The notes: generated by a model from the sequence alone, not told the origin. 64,000 nucleotides of DNA from Paracoccus sp. S-4012 (GCF_009674885.1 NZ_WKKA01000001.1:1-64000); one strand, 5' to 3'; positions 52,338 through 61,396 are shown, counted from the stretch's first letter. A program made the numbers and translations.

Positions 52338-53452
52338 CGCAGTCCACGCTGTTCCAGCCGCTGGAGCTTCCGGCGCTGCGCGTGCCCAATCGCGTGGTGA
52401 TGGCGCCGATGACCCGGAGCCGGGCCGACTTTCAGGGCAACGTCAGCCCGCTCGCGGCGGACTATTACGGGCAGCGCGCCTCGGCCGGACTGATCGTGAC
52501 CGAAGCCGTCGCCGTTAACACCCAGGCGCACGGCTATCCGTTCACGCCGGGGATATGGAGCGAGGAGCAGGCCGCGGACTGGAAAGCGGTGGTCGAGCGG
52601 GTTCACTTCCGTGGCGGTCGCATTTGCGCGCAGCTCTGGCACGTCGGGCGCGTGGGGGCGGCCGAGAACAATCCGGCGGGGCTCGGCCCGGTCGGTCCCT
52701 CCGCGGTCGCCGCCGATTCGGTGATCTTCACCAAGAGCGGACGTCACCCCCTGGGCGTGCCGCGTGCGCTGACGACGGAGGAGGTGCGCGCCACGATCGA
52801 GGATTTTGCGACCGCCGCCGAACGCGCACTCAAGGCCGGTTTTGACATGGTCGAACTGCACGGCGCAAACGGCTACCTGATCGAGCAGTTCCTGTCCGAC
52901 GAGGCCAACCTTCGCACGGACGCCTATGGCGGCTCGCTGTCCGCGCGGCTGCGCTTTCTGGACGAGCTGCTTTCGCTGACGGCCGAGCGGCTGGGTGATT
53001 TGCGCCGGATCGGATTACGCCTGTCGCCCCATGGCGACTTCAACGGTATCCGTCATTCGGATCCGGAGGGGCTTTACGCGGCGGTTCTGGGCCTTCTGAA
53101 GGGGCGAAGCCTCGGCTACCTGCACATCGTAGAAGCGAACGTCTCAGGCAGCGACAGCCGCCGTGCTGGCGACGACACGATGGCCCCCGACGTGCTCGCC
53201 ATCGCGCGCGCTGGCTTCGACGGCATTCTGGTCGCCTGCGGCGAATATGACGCGGACCGCGCCGCGCAGACACTCGCCGCCGGACGCGCGGATCTGGTGG
53301 CCTTCGGGCGACCCTATATCTCGAACCCCGATCTGGTCGAGAGAATGGCGCAAGGCACCGCCCTCGCCGCCTATGACCGGAGTACTTTCTACACGCGCGG
53401 CGCTGCGGGATACACTGACTATCCCTCCGCCTCGGCCCTTGCGGACCATTGA
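52334..53452 (+). CDS. Old-yellow-enzyme-family ene-reductase
   Basis: A 372-residue FMN TIM-barrel enzyme. Seen: NRVVMAPMTRSRA near 21, QLWHVGRVG near 97, the active-site pair in ELHGANGYLIEQFLSD near 176, and AYGGSLSARLRFLDE. It resembles the NemA/N-ethylmaleimide reductase group. Reduces activated C=C bonds with NAD(P)H. Start ATG 52334 overlaps the EthD stop as ATGA. Confidence 0.92.
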   Translation: MTQSTLFQPLELPALRVPNRVVMAPMTRSRADFQGNVSPLAADYYGQRASAGLIVTEAVAVNTQAHGYPFTPGIWSEEQAADWKAVVERVHFRGGRICAQLWHVGRVGAAENNPAGLGPVGPSAVAADSVIFTKSGRHPLGVPRALTTEEVRATIEDFATAAERALKAGFDMVELHGANGYLIEQFLSDEANLRTDAYGGSLSARLRFLDELLSLTAERLGDLRRIGLRLSPHGDFNGIRHSDPEGLYAAVLGLLKGRSLGYLHIVEANVSGSDSRRAGDDTMAPDVLAIARAGFDGILVACGEYDADRAAQTLAAGRADLVAFGRPYISNPDLVERMAQGTALAAYDRSTFYTRGAAGYTDYPSASALADH

Positions 53453-53468
53453 TCCAGAGGAACTATCG

Positions 53469-53900
53469 ATGAGCGAAATTCGGCCTGTGATCACTCGCGC
53501 GGGCAGCTACGACGCCCAGACCGCCCAGTCGGGAGACTGCGTGCGCGTCTCGGGCGTCAGCCCGCAGCACACACCCGCTACCAAGATCTGGTTCGGGCAG
53601 GTGTCGAACGAGCCAGGGCACCGCTCGCCGCCGCATCACCATGACGAGTGCGAGACCGGCGGCTATGTGCTGCGCGGCCACGGCCGGATCTATTTCGGCA
53701 AGGACTACAAGGAACATGTCGATCTGGGGCCGGGCGATTTCGTCTTCGTGCCGCCGTTCATGCCGCATGTCGAGGCGAACATGTCGACTACCGAAGAGCT
53801 GGTGTGGCTGACCGCCCGCACGCCCGACAACCTTGTCGTGAACTTGCCCGACATCGATGATTCCGGGCTTGAAGGCTATTGCCGGCCCGGAGCCGAGTAA
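53469..53900 (+). CDS. Cupin-domain protein
   Basis: A 143-residue single cupin. Metal-ligand motif HHHDECETGGYVLRG near 57-71 and PPFMPHVEAN near 99 fit the two cupin signatures, so it probably binds a divalent metal. It could be an isomerase or dioxygenase-like enzyme acting on a pathway intermediate; function not assigned. Sixteen bases after the OYE stop. Confidence 0.8.
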   Translation: MSEIRPVITRAGSYDAQTAQSGDCVRVSGVSPQHTPATKIWFGQVSNEPGHRSPPHHHDECETGGYVLRGHGRIYFGKDYKEHVDLGPGDFVFVPPFMPHVEANMSTTEELVWLTARTPDNLVVNLPDIDDSGLEGYCRPGAE

Positions 53901-53927
53901 CAAACCAACGCGAAAGGACTTCGAGAC

Positions 53928-54515
53928 ATGCAGAAGGGCATCCTTGCCGCCACGGCGGATCGCAGCGCGCTGAGCCGAAGCATCGTCATCGTCATCGTCG
54001 GCAGCGCGCTCATGGCGCTGGCCGCGCGCATCCAGGTGCCGTTCTATCCGGTGCCGATGTCGCTGCAGACGCTGGTGCCCATCGCGATGGGGCTGGCCTT
54101 CGGCCCGGTCGTCGCGGTGTCCGCAATGCTGCTCTACCTGTTCCAGGGTGCGCTCGGCTTCCCGGTCTTTGCCGGAACGCCGGAGCGCGGGCTCGGCTTG
54201 CCCTACATGCTCGGCCCGACGGGCGGCTTCCTGATCGGATTCGTCCTGGCCGCCGCGGTTGCCGGCGTCCTAGGACAGTTCGCCCGGCGCCGCCTGGCCG
54301 CAACGGTGCTGATCGCCTTCCTGGCAGGGGCGTCGGTCTATCTTCCCGGACTGGCATGGCTCGGTCTCGCGACCGGTTATGGCGAGACCCTGCTCGCCGC
54401 TGGCCTCTGGCCGTTCCTGCCGGGCGACGTCTGCAAGGCGCTGATCGCCGGGCTGATCCTCTACCGCTTCCGGCCCGCCCAGCATGCGGTGCCCGGGTCG
54501 CGGTTGGACGGATAA
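53928..54515 (+). CDS. bioY: Biotin transporter BioY
   Basis: A 195-residue membrane protein with about six hydrophobic segments. VPFYPVPMSLQTL near 38 and MLGPTGGFLIGF near 96 are BioY signatures. BioY is the substrate-binding component of the ECF biotin importer and in some bacteria works alone; no BioMN genes are adjacent. Its presence fits the biotin demand of the cluster's carboxylase. GAAAGGA lies upstream of ATG 53928. Confidence 0.9.
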   Translation: MQKGILAATADRSALSRSIVIVIVGSALMALAARIQVPFYPVPMSLQTLVPIAMGLAFGPVVAVSAMLLYLFQGALGFPVFAGTPERGLGLPYMLGPTGGFLIGFVLAAAVAGVLGQFARRRLAATVLIAFLAGASVYLPGLAWLGLATGYGETLLAAGLWPFLPGDVCKALIAGLILYRFRPAQHAVPGSRLDG

Positions 54516-54612
54516 CAGGACGAACGTCTCGTGGCCGATGTGTCGGAAACGACGCCTCGCCCGCGGCGTCTCCGGCACCGTTGACCGCGAAGGCTCGAAA
54601 GGAACATCACCC

Positions 54613-56097
54613 ATGACTCTCGCCCAGACCTTCAACGCGGCGCTTGCCGGGATCGCCTCGACGCCGCGGCAGCTCCTCATCGACGGACGCTGGAGCGATG
54701 CCGCCGATGGCGGGACGATGGTGACGATCAATCCGGCGACCGGCCTGCCGCTGGCCGAGCTCGCCTGCGGTCGCGCGGCCGATATCGACCTGGCCGTGAC
54801 GGCGGCGCGGCGGGCCTTCGAGGGTCCGTGGTCGGCGACCACGCCCTATGACCGTCAGCGAATGCTGCTCCGACTGGCGGATCTGATCGAGGCCAACTAC
54901 GACACGATCGCGCTGCTCGACTCGCTCGACATGGGCGCGCCCATCACGCGCACGCAGGCCGGTCGTCATACGGCGCCGCAACTGGTGCGCTACTATGCCG
55001 GCCTGGTTCCCACCTTGCGGGGCGAGACGATCACCCCCTCGGTTCCCGGCGCCCCCTTCGTCGCGACGCTGCGCGAGCCCGTCGGCGTCGTCGGAGCGAT
55101 CACACCCTGGAATGCGCCGTTCCGCATGTGCGTCTGGAAGGCTGCGCCGGCGCTGGCGGCGGGATGCACCATCATCCTCAAACCAGCCGAGCAATCGCCC
55201 CTCTCGGCGCTGCTGTTCGGCCAACTCTGCCTCGAGGCTGGGGTGCCGCCCGGCGTGGTCAACGTCGTCCCGGGGATGGCCGAGGCCGGCCAGCGGCTGG
55301 CCGAGCATCCCGACGTGGACAAGATCACCTTCACCGGCTCCACCCGCACAGGGCAGCACATCATCCGCGCGTCGGCGGGCAACCTGAAGCGCCTCTCGCT
55401 CGAGCTGGGCGGCAAGTCCGCTCACATCATCTTGGACGATGCGGATCTGGACCTCGCCGCCCCCGCAGCCGCACATGCGGTGTTCCAGAACTCGGGGCAG
55501 ATCTGCAGCGCCGGAACGCGGCTGTTCGTCGAGGACGGCATCCACGACGAATTCGTCGAGCGGGTTCTCGCCGAGACGGCGACGCTCAGGATGGGCGATC
55601 CGCTCGACCCCGAAACCCAGATCGGGCCGCTGGTCGATCAGACGCAGAAGACGACCGTGCAGCAATATATTTCGACCGGCCTCGCCGAAGGGGCCAGCCT
55701 GCTTGCCGGCGGTACGGACGTAGAGGCCGAGGCGCTGGCGGCAGGCAGCTTCGTTTCGCCGACCGTCTTTACCGGTGTGCGCGACGACATGACCATCGCC
55801 CGGGAGGAGATCTTCGGCCCAGTGCTGTCGATCCTGCGCTTCAGCGACCGGGACGAGGTGATCCGCCGCGCCAACGCCAGCGAATACGGCCTCGGGGCGG
55901 GCCTCTGGACCCAGGATGTCAGTGCGGCTCACGCCCTCGGCCGCAGGCTCCGAGCCGGGACGGTCTGGGTCAACTGCTACCAGCTGATGGACCCCGCGGT
56001 GCCCTTCGGCGGCTACAAGCTCAGCGGCTATGGGCGGGAATCGGGATACGATCACGTCCATGAGTTCCTGGAAACAAAGGCGCTCTGGATTCGATGA
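54613..56097 (+). CDS. Aldehyde dehydrogenase
   Basis: A 494-residue NAD(P)-dependent aldehyde dehydrogenase. Seen: TPWNAPFRMCVWK near 170, FTGSTRTGQ near 238, general base Glu in LELGGKSAH near 263, nucleophile Cys in SGQICSAGTR near 299, and EEIFGPVLS near 398. Oxidises the aldehyde from the GMC enzyme to the acid. Start ATG 54613 follows GAAAGGAA. It overlaps the racemase start by 4 bases. Confidence 0.93.
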   Translation: MTLAQTFNAALAGIASTPRQLLIDGRWSDAADGGTMVTINPATGLPLAELACGRAADIDLAVTAARRAFEGPWSATTPYDRQRMLLRLADLIEANYDTIALLDSLDMGAPITRTQAGRHTAPQLVRYYAGLVPTLRGETITPSVPGAPFVATLREPVGVVGAITPWNAPFRMCVWKAAPALAAGCTIILKPAEQSPLSALLFGQLCLEAGVPPGVVNVVPGMAEAGQRLAEHPDVDKITFTGSTRTGQHIIRASAGNLKRLSLELGGKSAHIILDDADLDLAAPAAAHAVFQNSGQICSAGTRLFVEDGIHDEFVERVLAETATLRMGDPLDPETQIGPLVDQTQKTTVQQYISTGLAEGASLLAGGTDVEAEALAAGSFVSPTVFTGVRDDMTIAREEIFGPVLSILRFSDRDEVIRRANASEYGLGAGLWTQDVSAAHALGRRLRAGTVWVNCYQLMDPAVPFGGYKLSGYGRESGYDHVHEFLETKALWIR

Positions 56098-57239
56098 TTG
56101 CCGCTTCACATCGCGCCGGCCCGCTCGCCGGGTTGCAGGTCGTCGAGTTGGCCGGCCTCGGCCCCGCGCCCTTGGCGGGGCAGCTTCTCGCCGACCTGGG
56201 TGCTGCGGTCACAGTCATCGACCGGGCCTCGGCGGCGCAGGACAGCACTGATGTCAACCGCCGCGGCAAACGTTCCATTGCCCTGAACCTCAAGGCTGAC
56301 GCCGGTCGCGCGATGGCTCTACGCTTGATCGCGAACGCGGATGCTCTGATCGAGGGATTCCGTCCCGGGGTGATGGAAAAGCTTAGACTTGGGCCAGCCG
56401 ACTGCCATGCGGTCAACCCGCGCCTGATCTTCACCCGCATCACCGGATGGGGACAGGATGGCCCGCTCGCCCGCCGCGCGGGCCATGACCTGACCTATCT
56501 GGCCTTGTCGGGCGCCCTTGCCGCGATCGGCCCGGAGGCGGGTCAGCCGGTGCCGCCGCTCAACCTGGTGGCGGATTACGGCGGCGGCACGATGTTCGCG
56601 CTTTTTGGGCTTCTAGCGGCGCTGCATGAGCGGCAGATCTCGGGAAGGGGCCAGGTCGTTGACGCCGCGATGCTGGATGGCGTGGTTGCCATGACCGGCA
56701 TCTTTCACGCCTTTGCCGCCAGCGGTGAATGGACCTCGCAACGCGCGTCGAACCTGCTGGACGGCGGCGCACCGTTCTATCGCTGCTATGGAACCCGCGA
56801 CGGCAAGAGCGTGGCCTTCGCCGCCCTCGAACCACAGTTCTTCGCCGAGTTCTGCCGGATCGCGGGCCTCGATCCCGCCTGGACTGGCCGTCAGTATGAT
56901 CGCGCGCAGTGGCCTGCGCTGGGGGCGCTGCTCGAAAGGCTCTTCGCCAGCCGCGACCGTGACGAATGGGACCGTCTCTTCGCTGACAGCGACGCCTGCG
57001 TAGCGCCCGTGCTGACCTTCGACGAGGTGGCCGCCTACCCGCACAATGCGGCGCGCGGCCTTCTGGTGGAAGGGGGCGACATGGCACAACCGGCGCCCGC
57101 CCCGCGATTCAGCCGCACGCCAGCCGCTCCGCCGCCGGCGCCCGGCGCGGCCGGGCAGGACCGCGACGCGCTGTTGGCCGAACTGGGCAGTACAGCCGAG
57201 CAGATTGGCGCGCTTGTAGACGAAGGGACCCTGACATGA
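56094..57239 (+). CDS. Alpha-methylacyl-CoA racemase-like (family III)
   Basis: A 381-residue CaiB/BaiF-fold protein. RRAGHDLTYLALSGALAAIG near 124 and NLVADYGGGTMFALFG near 155 match alpha-methylacyl-CoA racemases, with the catalytic His and Asp in place, more closely than CoA-transferases. Such enzymes interconvert R and S 2-methylacyl-CoAs before dehydrogenation, pointing to a methyl-branched substrate. It overlaps neighbours on both sides by 4 bases. Confidence 0.85.
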   Translation: MIAASHRAGPLAGLQVVELAGLGPAPLAGQLLADLGAAVTVIDRASAAQDSTDVNRRGKRSIALNLKADAGRAMALRLIANADALIEGFRPGVMEKLRLGPADCHAVNPRLIFTRITGWGQDGPLARRAGHDLTYLALSGALAAIGPEAGQPVPPLNLVADYGGGTMFALFGLLAALHERQISGRGQVVDAAMLDGVVAMTGIFHAFAASGEWTSQRASNLLDGGAPFYRCYGTRDGKSVAFAALEPQFFAEFCRIAGLDPAWTGRQYDRAQWPALGALLERLFASRDRDEWDRLFADSDACVAPVLTFDEVAAYPHNAARGLLVEGGDMAQPAPAPRFSRTPAAPPPAPGAAGQDRDALLAELGSTAEQIGALVDEGTLT

Positions 57240-58270
57240 CCACGCTCCCCGCCCTCGAATTCCCCTTCGTCGAGATGCCCGCTTATGGCAAGGTGCAGGA
57301 GGTTGCCGAGGGGCTGCTGTGGGTCAGGATCCCCCTTCCGTATGTGCTGGATCACGTCAACGTCTTCCTGCTGCAGGATCATGACGGCTGGGCGGTGATC
57401 GACACCGGCACCCGCACCCCCGAGGCGATCGGGGTGTGGGAAGCCCTTTTTGCCGGTCCGCTGTCAGGCATGAAAATCAGTCGGGTCGTGGTGACCCATT
57501 TCCATCCCGACCACATCGGACTGGCCGGGTGGTTCCATGACCTGCACGGCGCTCGGGTTCAGACCAGTCTCAGCACCCATGCCCTTTGCCGCCTGCTCTC
57601 GCAGGGTCGCAGCGAACAGACGATCCAGCAGAACTTCGACTTCTTCCTGCGCCATGGACTGAGCCCGGAGACCGCGGAACTGATCTCGATCCATGGCCGG
57701 GAGTATCCGCAGTATGTCGCGCCGCTGCCTTCGAGGTTCCAGCGACTCGTGCATGGCGACACCCTGACCATCGGCGCGAGGAGCTTCCGGGTGATGACCG
57801 GCGACGGGCATGCCCCCGAACAGGTCATGCTTCACTGCGCCGACGAAGGCCTTTTCTTCGCTGCGGATCAGGTTCTGGAGCGGATCAGTCCGAACATCAG
57901 CGTCGATGCGACCGAGCCGATGAGCGATCCCTTGGGACACTTCATGCGCAGTCTGCGCCAGATCGAGGCCGAGGTGCCCGACAACGTGCTCGTCCTGCCG
58001 GGCCATCATCGTCCGTTCAAGGGCCTGTCTGCCCGTTGCCGCGATCTTGTCCTGCACCACCAGGAGCGCTGCGACACGATCCTTGCGGCATGCGCCAAAC
58101 GGCCGCATTCGGCCGCGGATCTGGTCCCTCTGCTGTTTCAACGGCAGCTTGACCCGCACCAGATGTGGTTCGCCATCACCGAAACGCTCGCCCATGCCAA
58201 CCGGCTGATACGCCGCAGCCAGCTTACCGTGATCGACCAGAGCGATCGCAGCTTGCTGACACTGGCCTGA
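57236..58270 (+). CDS. MBL-fold metallohydrolase
   Basis: A 344-residue metallo-beta-lactamase-fold hydrolase. The zinc motif is VTHFHPDHIG near 85, with further ligands in GDGHAPEQ near 188 and LPGHHRPF near 257. The extended C-terminus resembles the winged-helix tail of the GloB/LACTB2 group. It may be a thioesterase or lactonase of the pathway; substrate unknown. Last gene before operator 6. Confidence 0.85.
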   Translation: MTTLPALEFPFVEMPAYGKVQEVAEGLLWVRIPLPYVLDHVNVFLLQDHDGWAVIDTGTRTPEAIGVWEALFAGPLSGMKISRVVVTHFHPDHIGLAGWFHDLHGARVQTSLSTHALCRLLSQGRSEQTIQQNFDFFLRHGLSPETAELISIHGREYPQYVAPLPSRFQRLVHGDTLTIGARSFRVMTGDGHAPEQVMLHCADEGLFFAADQVLERISPNISVDATEPMSDPLGHFMRSLRQIEAEVPDNVLVLPGHHRPFKGLSARCRDLVLHHQERCDTILAACAKRPHSAADLVPLLFQRQLDPHQMWFAITETLAHANRLIRRSQLTVIDQSDRSLLTLA

Positions 58271-58329
58271 GCGGGATGACTCACTTTCTGCTTGCCTAGC
58301 GATAAAAGCATGCTTGCCTAGCGCTAAAA

Positions 58330-58345
58330 ACAAACGCACGTTTGT
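58330..58345. promoter_or_regulatory. Putative TetR operator 6 (perfect palindrome)
   Basis: ACAAACGCACGTTTGT, arms ACAAACG/CGTTTGT perfectly complementary; the best copy in the window. It lies 40 bases upstream of the tctB start in the gap after the MBL gene. A CTTGCCTAGCG[A/C]TAAAA sequence is repeated just upstream (58293-58308 and 58313-58328). Confidence 0.7.
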
Positions 58346-58385
58346 CGTATCTGACCGGGGCCTGACCATTCAGGGGGAAAAGCCC

Positions 58386-58847
58386 ATGCGACCCAGAGTC
58401 ACGAAGCCCCACTCCGCGCTTGCCGGGATCTTCTTCCTGGCCGCCGGCATCTTCGTCCTGTGGGACATGCGCGGCCACGAACTGGGCACCTTGCGGAACA
58501 TGGGGCCCGGCTACTTTCCGTCCGTCCTCGGCGGGCTGCTCATCGTGATCGCCTTCGGGATCCTTGCCGACTCGTTCACCGGCAAGGTCGAGGCGATGGA
58601 GAAGTTTGACGTCGTTTCGCTGGTTGCCGTGCTGACGGGGACCACGCTTTTCGGCCTGCTCCTGCGACCGGCCGGCCTCATCCCTGCGCTGATCGTGCTG
58701 ACGCTGTGTGCCGGTGCAGCCCCGCGATCCGGCCTCGGGTGGCGGAGGGCGCTCATCCTCGGGATTGTGCTGGCGGTGGCCAGTGCGGTCATTTTCGTGC
58801 TGCTGCTGCGCCAGCCGCTGCCCTTGCTCGGCAGCTGGTTCAGGTAG
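58386..58847 (+). CDS. tctB: Tripartite tricarboxylate transporter small subunit TctB
   Basis: A 153-residue inner-membrane protein with four hydrophobic segments. MGPGYFPSVLGGLLI near 40 is the TctB signature. Partner of TctA in TTT-type solute uptake. GGGGGAAAAG precedes ATG 58386; the gene ends 9 bases before tctA. Confidence 0.9.
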   Translation: MRPRVTKPHSALAGIFFLAAGIFVLWDMRGHELGTLRNMGPGYFPSVLGGLLIVIAFGILADSFTGKVEAMEKFDVVSLVAVLTGTTLFGLLLRPAGLIPALIVLTLCAGAAPRSGLGWRRALILGIVLAVASAVIFVLLLRQPLPLLGSWFR

Positions 58848-58856
58848 GCGCCCGGC

Positions 58857-60362
58857 ATGGATTTCATCGCAAATCTCGGGCTGGGGTTTGAGACCGCGCT
58901 CTCGCCCGTTAACCTGCTCTACTGTTTCATCGGCTGCTTTCTCGGGACGCTGATCGGCGTGCTTCCCGGGCTCGGCCCGGCAGCGACGGTCGCGATGCTG
59001 TTGCCGCTGACGTTCACGCTGGACCCGACGACCTCGCTCATCATGCTGGCGGGCATCTACTACGGCGCGCAGTATGGCGGATCGACCACCGCGATACTCG
59101 TGAACCTGCCGGGCGAGGTCTCGTCGGTCGTGACCGCCATCGACGGCTATCAAATGGCGCGTCAGGGCAAGGCAGGGCTGGCGCTCAGCACAGCGGCGCT
59201 CGGGTCGTTCTTCGCCGGCTCGGTCGCGACGCTGGCGATCGCCCTCTTTGCGCCGCTGATCGCCGCGGCGGCGCTGCAGTTCCGCGCCCCTGACTACTTC
59301 GCCCTGATGGTCCTCGGCCTGATCGCGTCCATCGTCCTGGCCCACGGATCATTCCTCAAGGCGCTGGCCATGGTCGTCCTGGGCGTGACGGTCGGGTTGG
59401 TCGGCATCGATGTGACATCGGGCCATTCCCGGATGACCTTCGGCCTCGTCGAGTTGTCGTCCGGCGTCAATCTGGTTGCGGTGGCGATGGGCCTGTTCGG
59501 ACTGGGCGAGATCATCCACAACCTGTCGTCGGATCAGGAGACCCGCAGCGCCTATGGCAAGGCGATCCGTGGCCTGCTGCCCACCCGGCAGGAACTTCGA
59601 CAGATCTTTCCGCCGGTCTTGCGGGGAACGGTTCTCGGCTCATTACTGGGCGTCCTTCCTGGAGGCGGCGCGATCCTGTCCTCGTTTACGGCCTATGCCG
59701 TCGAGAAACGGATCGCCAAGGATCCCTCCCGATTCGGAAAGGGCGCAATCGAAGGGCTGGCCGCGCCGGAAGCTGCGAACAACGCAGGCGCTCAGACCTC
59801 CTTCGTCCCGCTGTTGACCCTTGGCATTCCGTCGAACGTGGTGATTGCGCTGCTGATGGGAGCTATGATCATTCACGGCATCCAGCCGGGCCCGGCAATC
59901 ATCCGCGAACAGCCCGAACTCTTCTGGGGTCTGATCGTTTCGATGTGGGTCGGAAACCTGATGCTGGTGGTGTTGAACCTGCCGCTGATCGGCCTGTGGG
60001 TGAAGCTGCTGACCGTGCCATACCGGTTTCTCTTCCCGGCAATTCTTGCCTTCTGCTGCATCGGGGTGTTTACCGTCAACGGCAGCACGTTCGATGTCGT
60101 CGTGATGACCGTTTTCGGTTTCCTCGGCTACCTGTTTCGGAAGATGGAATGCGAGCCGGCGCCGTTTCTGCTGGGCATGGTGCTGGGCCCGATGCTGGAA
60201 GAGTATTTCCGCCGCTCGATGCTGGTGGCGCGCGGCGACTTGACGGTGTTTATGACACGTCCGATCAGCGCGACGATGTTGGCGTTGGCACTTGCCATCG
60301 TCGTTGCAATGGCATTGCCTTTGATCAAACGCACCCGGGAAGACGCGCTCAGGGAGGATTAG
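58857..60362 (+). CDS. tctA: Tripartite tricarboxylate transporter large subunit TctA
   Basis: A 501-residue membrane protein with about twelve hydrophobic segments, the transport channel. GTLIGVLPGLGPAATVAM near 28 and YYGAQYGGSTTAILVNLPG near 69 are the hallmark TctA motifs, with a second GVLPGGGAIL near 267. Length is normal. Confidence 0.95.
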   Translation: MDFIANLGLGFETALSPVNLLYCFIGCFLGTLIGVLPGLGPAATVAMLLPLTFTLDPTTSLIMLAGIYYGAQYGGSTTAILVNLPGEVSSVVTAIDGYQMARQGKAGLALSTAALGSFFAGSVATLAIALFAPLIAAAALQFRAPDYFALMVLGLIASIVLAHGSFLKALAMVVLGVTVGLVGIDVTSGHSRMTFGLVELSSGVNLVAVAMGLFGLGEIIHNLSSDQETRSAYGKAIRGLLPTRQELRQIFPPVLRGTVLGSLLGVLPGGGAILSSFTAYAVEKRIAKDPSRFGKGAIEGLAAPEAANNAGAQTSFVPLLTLGIPSNVVIALLMGAMIIHGIQPGPAIIREQPELFWGLIVSMWVGNLMLVVLNLPLIGLWVKLLTVPYRFLFPAILAFCCIGVFTVNGSTFDVVVMTVFGFLGYLFRKMECEPAPFLLGMVLGPMLEEYFRRSMLVARGDLTVFMTRPISATMLALALAIVVAMALPLIKRTREDALRED

Positions 60363-60430
60363 CGCGGCTTCCCGTCATCCGCGGGGCGCGGTCGCCCCGG
60401 GATCGCAGACCCGAAAAGGAGGAGTAAAGA

Positions 60431-61396
60431 ATGAAAACCTACATACTCGCAGGCGCGCTCGCAGCGACCTTCGCAATGACGGCACCGTTGCAGGCCCAGG
60501 ATACCTATCCCGCAGGACCGATCACGCTGGTCGTCCCCTTCGCGGCCGGTGGGCAGACGGACAGTGCTGCACGGGTGCTGGCCGATGCCCTCCAGGTTGA
60601 GCTGGGGCAGCCCGTTGTGGTAGAAAACCGCACAGGCGCAGGCGGAGTCGTCGGCACGCAGAGCGTCGCCACGGCCCCACCGGACGGCTATACCCTCGTG
60701 ATCGGCGGTCCCAGCACATTCGTCACGCAACCGCTGCTCTCGAAGGAGATTTCCTACGACGCCGAGGCGGATTTCGCGCCCATCGCGATTTTCGCGGTCG
60801 CGCCGATGATGTTCGTGGTGAATTCTGAGAGCCCCTACAACACTCTCGGCGACCTGATCTCCCAGGGTCAGTCGGAGGAACTGACCTACGGCAGTTCCGG
60901 TGTCGGCTCGTCCATGCATCTCGGCGTCGAATGGTTCAAGAGCCTGACCGGCACCCAGGCCGCTCACATTCCCTATCGCGGAAGCTCGCAGTCGCTGCCA
61001 GCGCTTCTCGGCGGGGAAATCGACTTCCTGATTGACCCTCCCATCACCGCCCTGCCCCTGGTCGAGGATGGGCAATTGCGGGCCCTTGCCGTCACGGCCC
61101 TTACGGACGATCCGCGTCTGGCCGAGATTCCGGCGATGTCCGATGCCGGCGCCGAAGGTTATCAGCAGATGATCTGGAATTCGATCATGGCACCGAACGG
61201 AACGCCGCCCGCGATCGTCGGGAAGCTGGAATCTGCGATCGAAACCATCCTGGCCAAGCCGGAGTTCGCCGAACGGCTGCAGCAGCTGAGCCTTTCCGCG
61301 CGGTTCATTCCCAGTGACGAGCTGTCCGCTTTCCTTGCGAACGAGCGCGCGGTTTATGGAAATGTGATCGAGCAGAACAACATCAGTCTCGATTGA
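60431..61396 (+). CDS. tctC: Tripartite tricarboxylate transporter binding protein TctC
   Basis: A 321-residue periplasmic solute-binding protein (Bug family). Signal peptide of about 22 residues (LAGALAATFAMTAPLQAQ). PITLVVPFAAGGQTD near 30 and YGSSGVGSSMHL near 152 are typical ligand-loop sequences. AAAAGGAGG precedes the start. Probably binds an acidic catabolite; identity unknown. Confidence 0.94.
   Translation: MKTYILAGALAATFAMTAPLQAQDTYPAGPITLVVPFAAGGQTDSAARVLADALQVELGQPVVVENRTGAGGVVGTQSVATAPPDGYTLVIGGPSTFVTQPLLSKEISYDAEADFAPIAIFAVAPMMFVVNSESPYNTLGDLISQGQSEELTYGSSGVGSSMHLGVEWFKSLTGTQAAHIPYRGSSQSLPALLGGEIDFLIDPPITALPLVEDGQLRALAVTALTDDPRLAEIPAMSDAGAEGYQQMIWNSIMAPNGTPPAIVGKLESAIETILAKPEFAERLQQLSLSARFIPSDELSAFLANERAVYGNVIEQNNISLD

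Noticed and set aside
53898..53914. ACAAACCAACGC before bioY as a seventh operator
   Set aside because: Only the left arm matches, the right arm is absent, and the gene lies mid-operon.
54510..54545. GGACGAACGTCTCG before aldehyde dehydrogenase as an operator
   Set aside because: It does not align with the ACAAAC/GTTTGT arms and its symmetry differs.
54607..56109. Minus-strand 500-codon frame
   Set aside because: Antisense to aldehyde dehydrogenase with all catalytic residues; no independent support.
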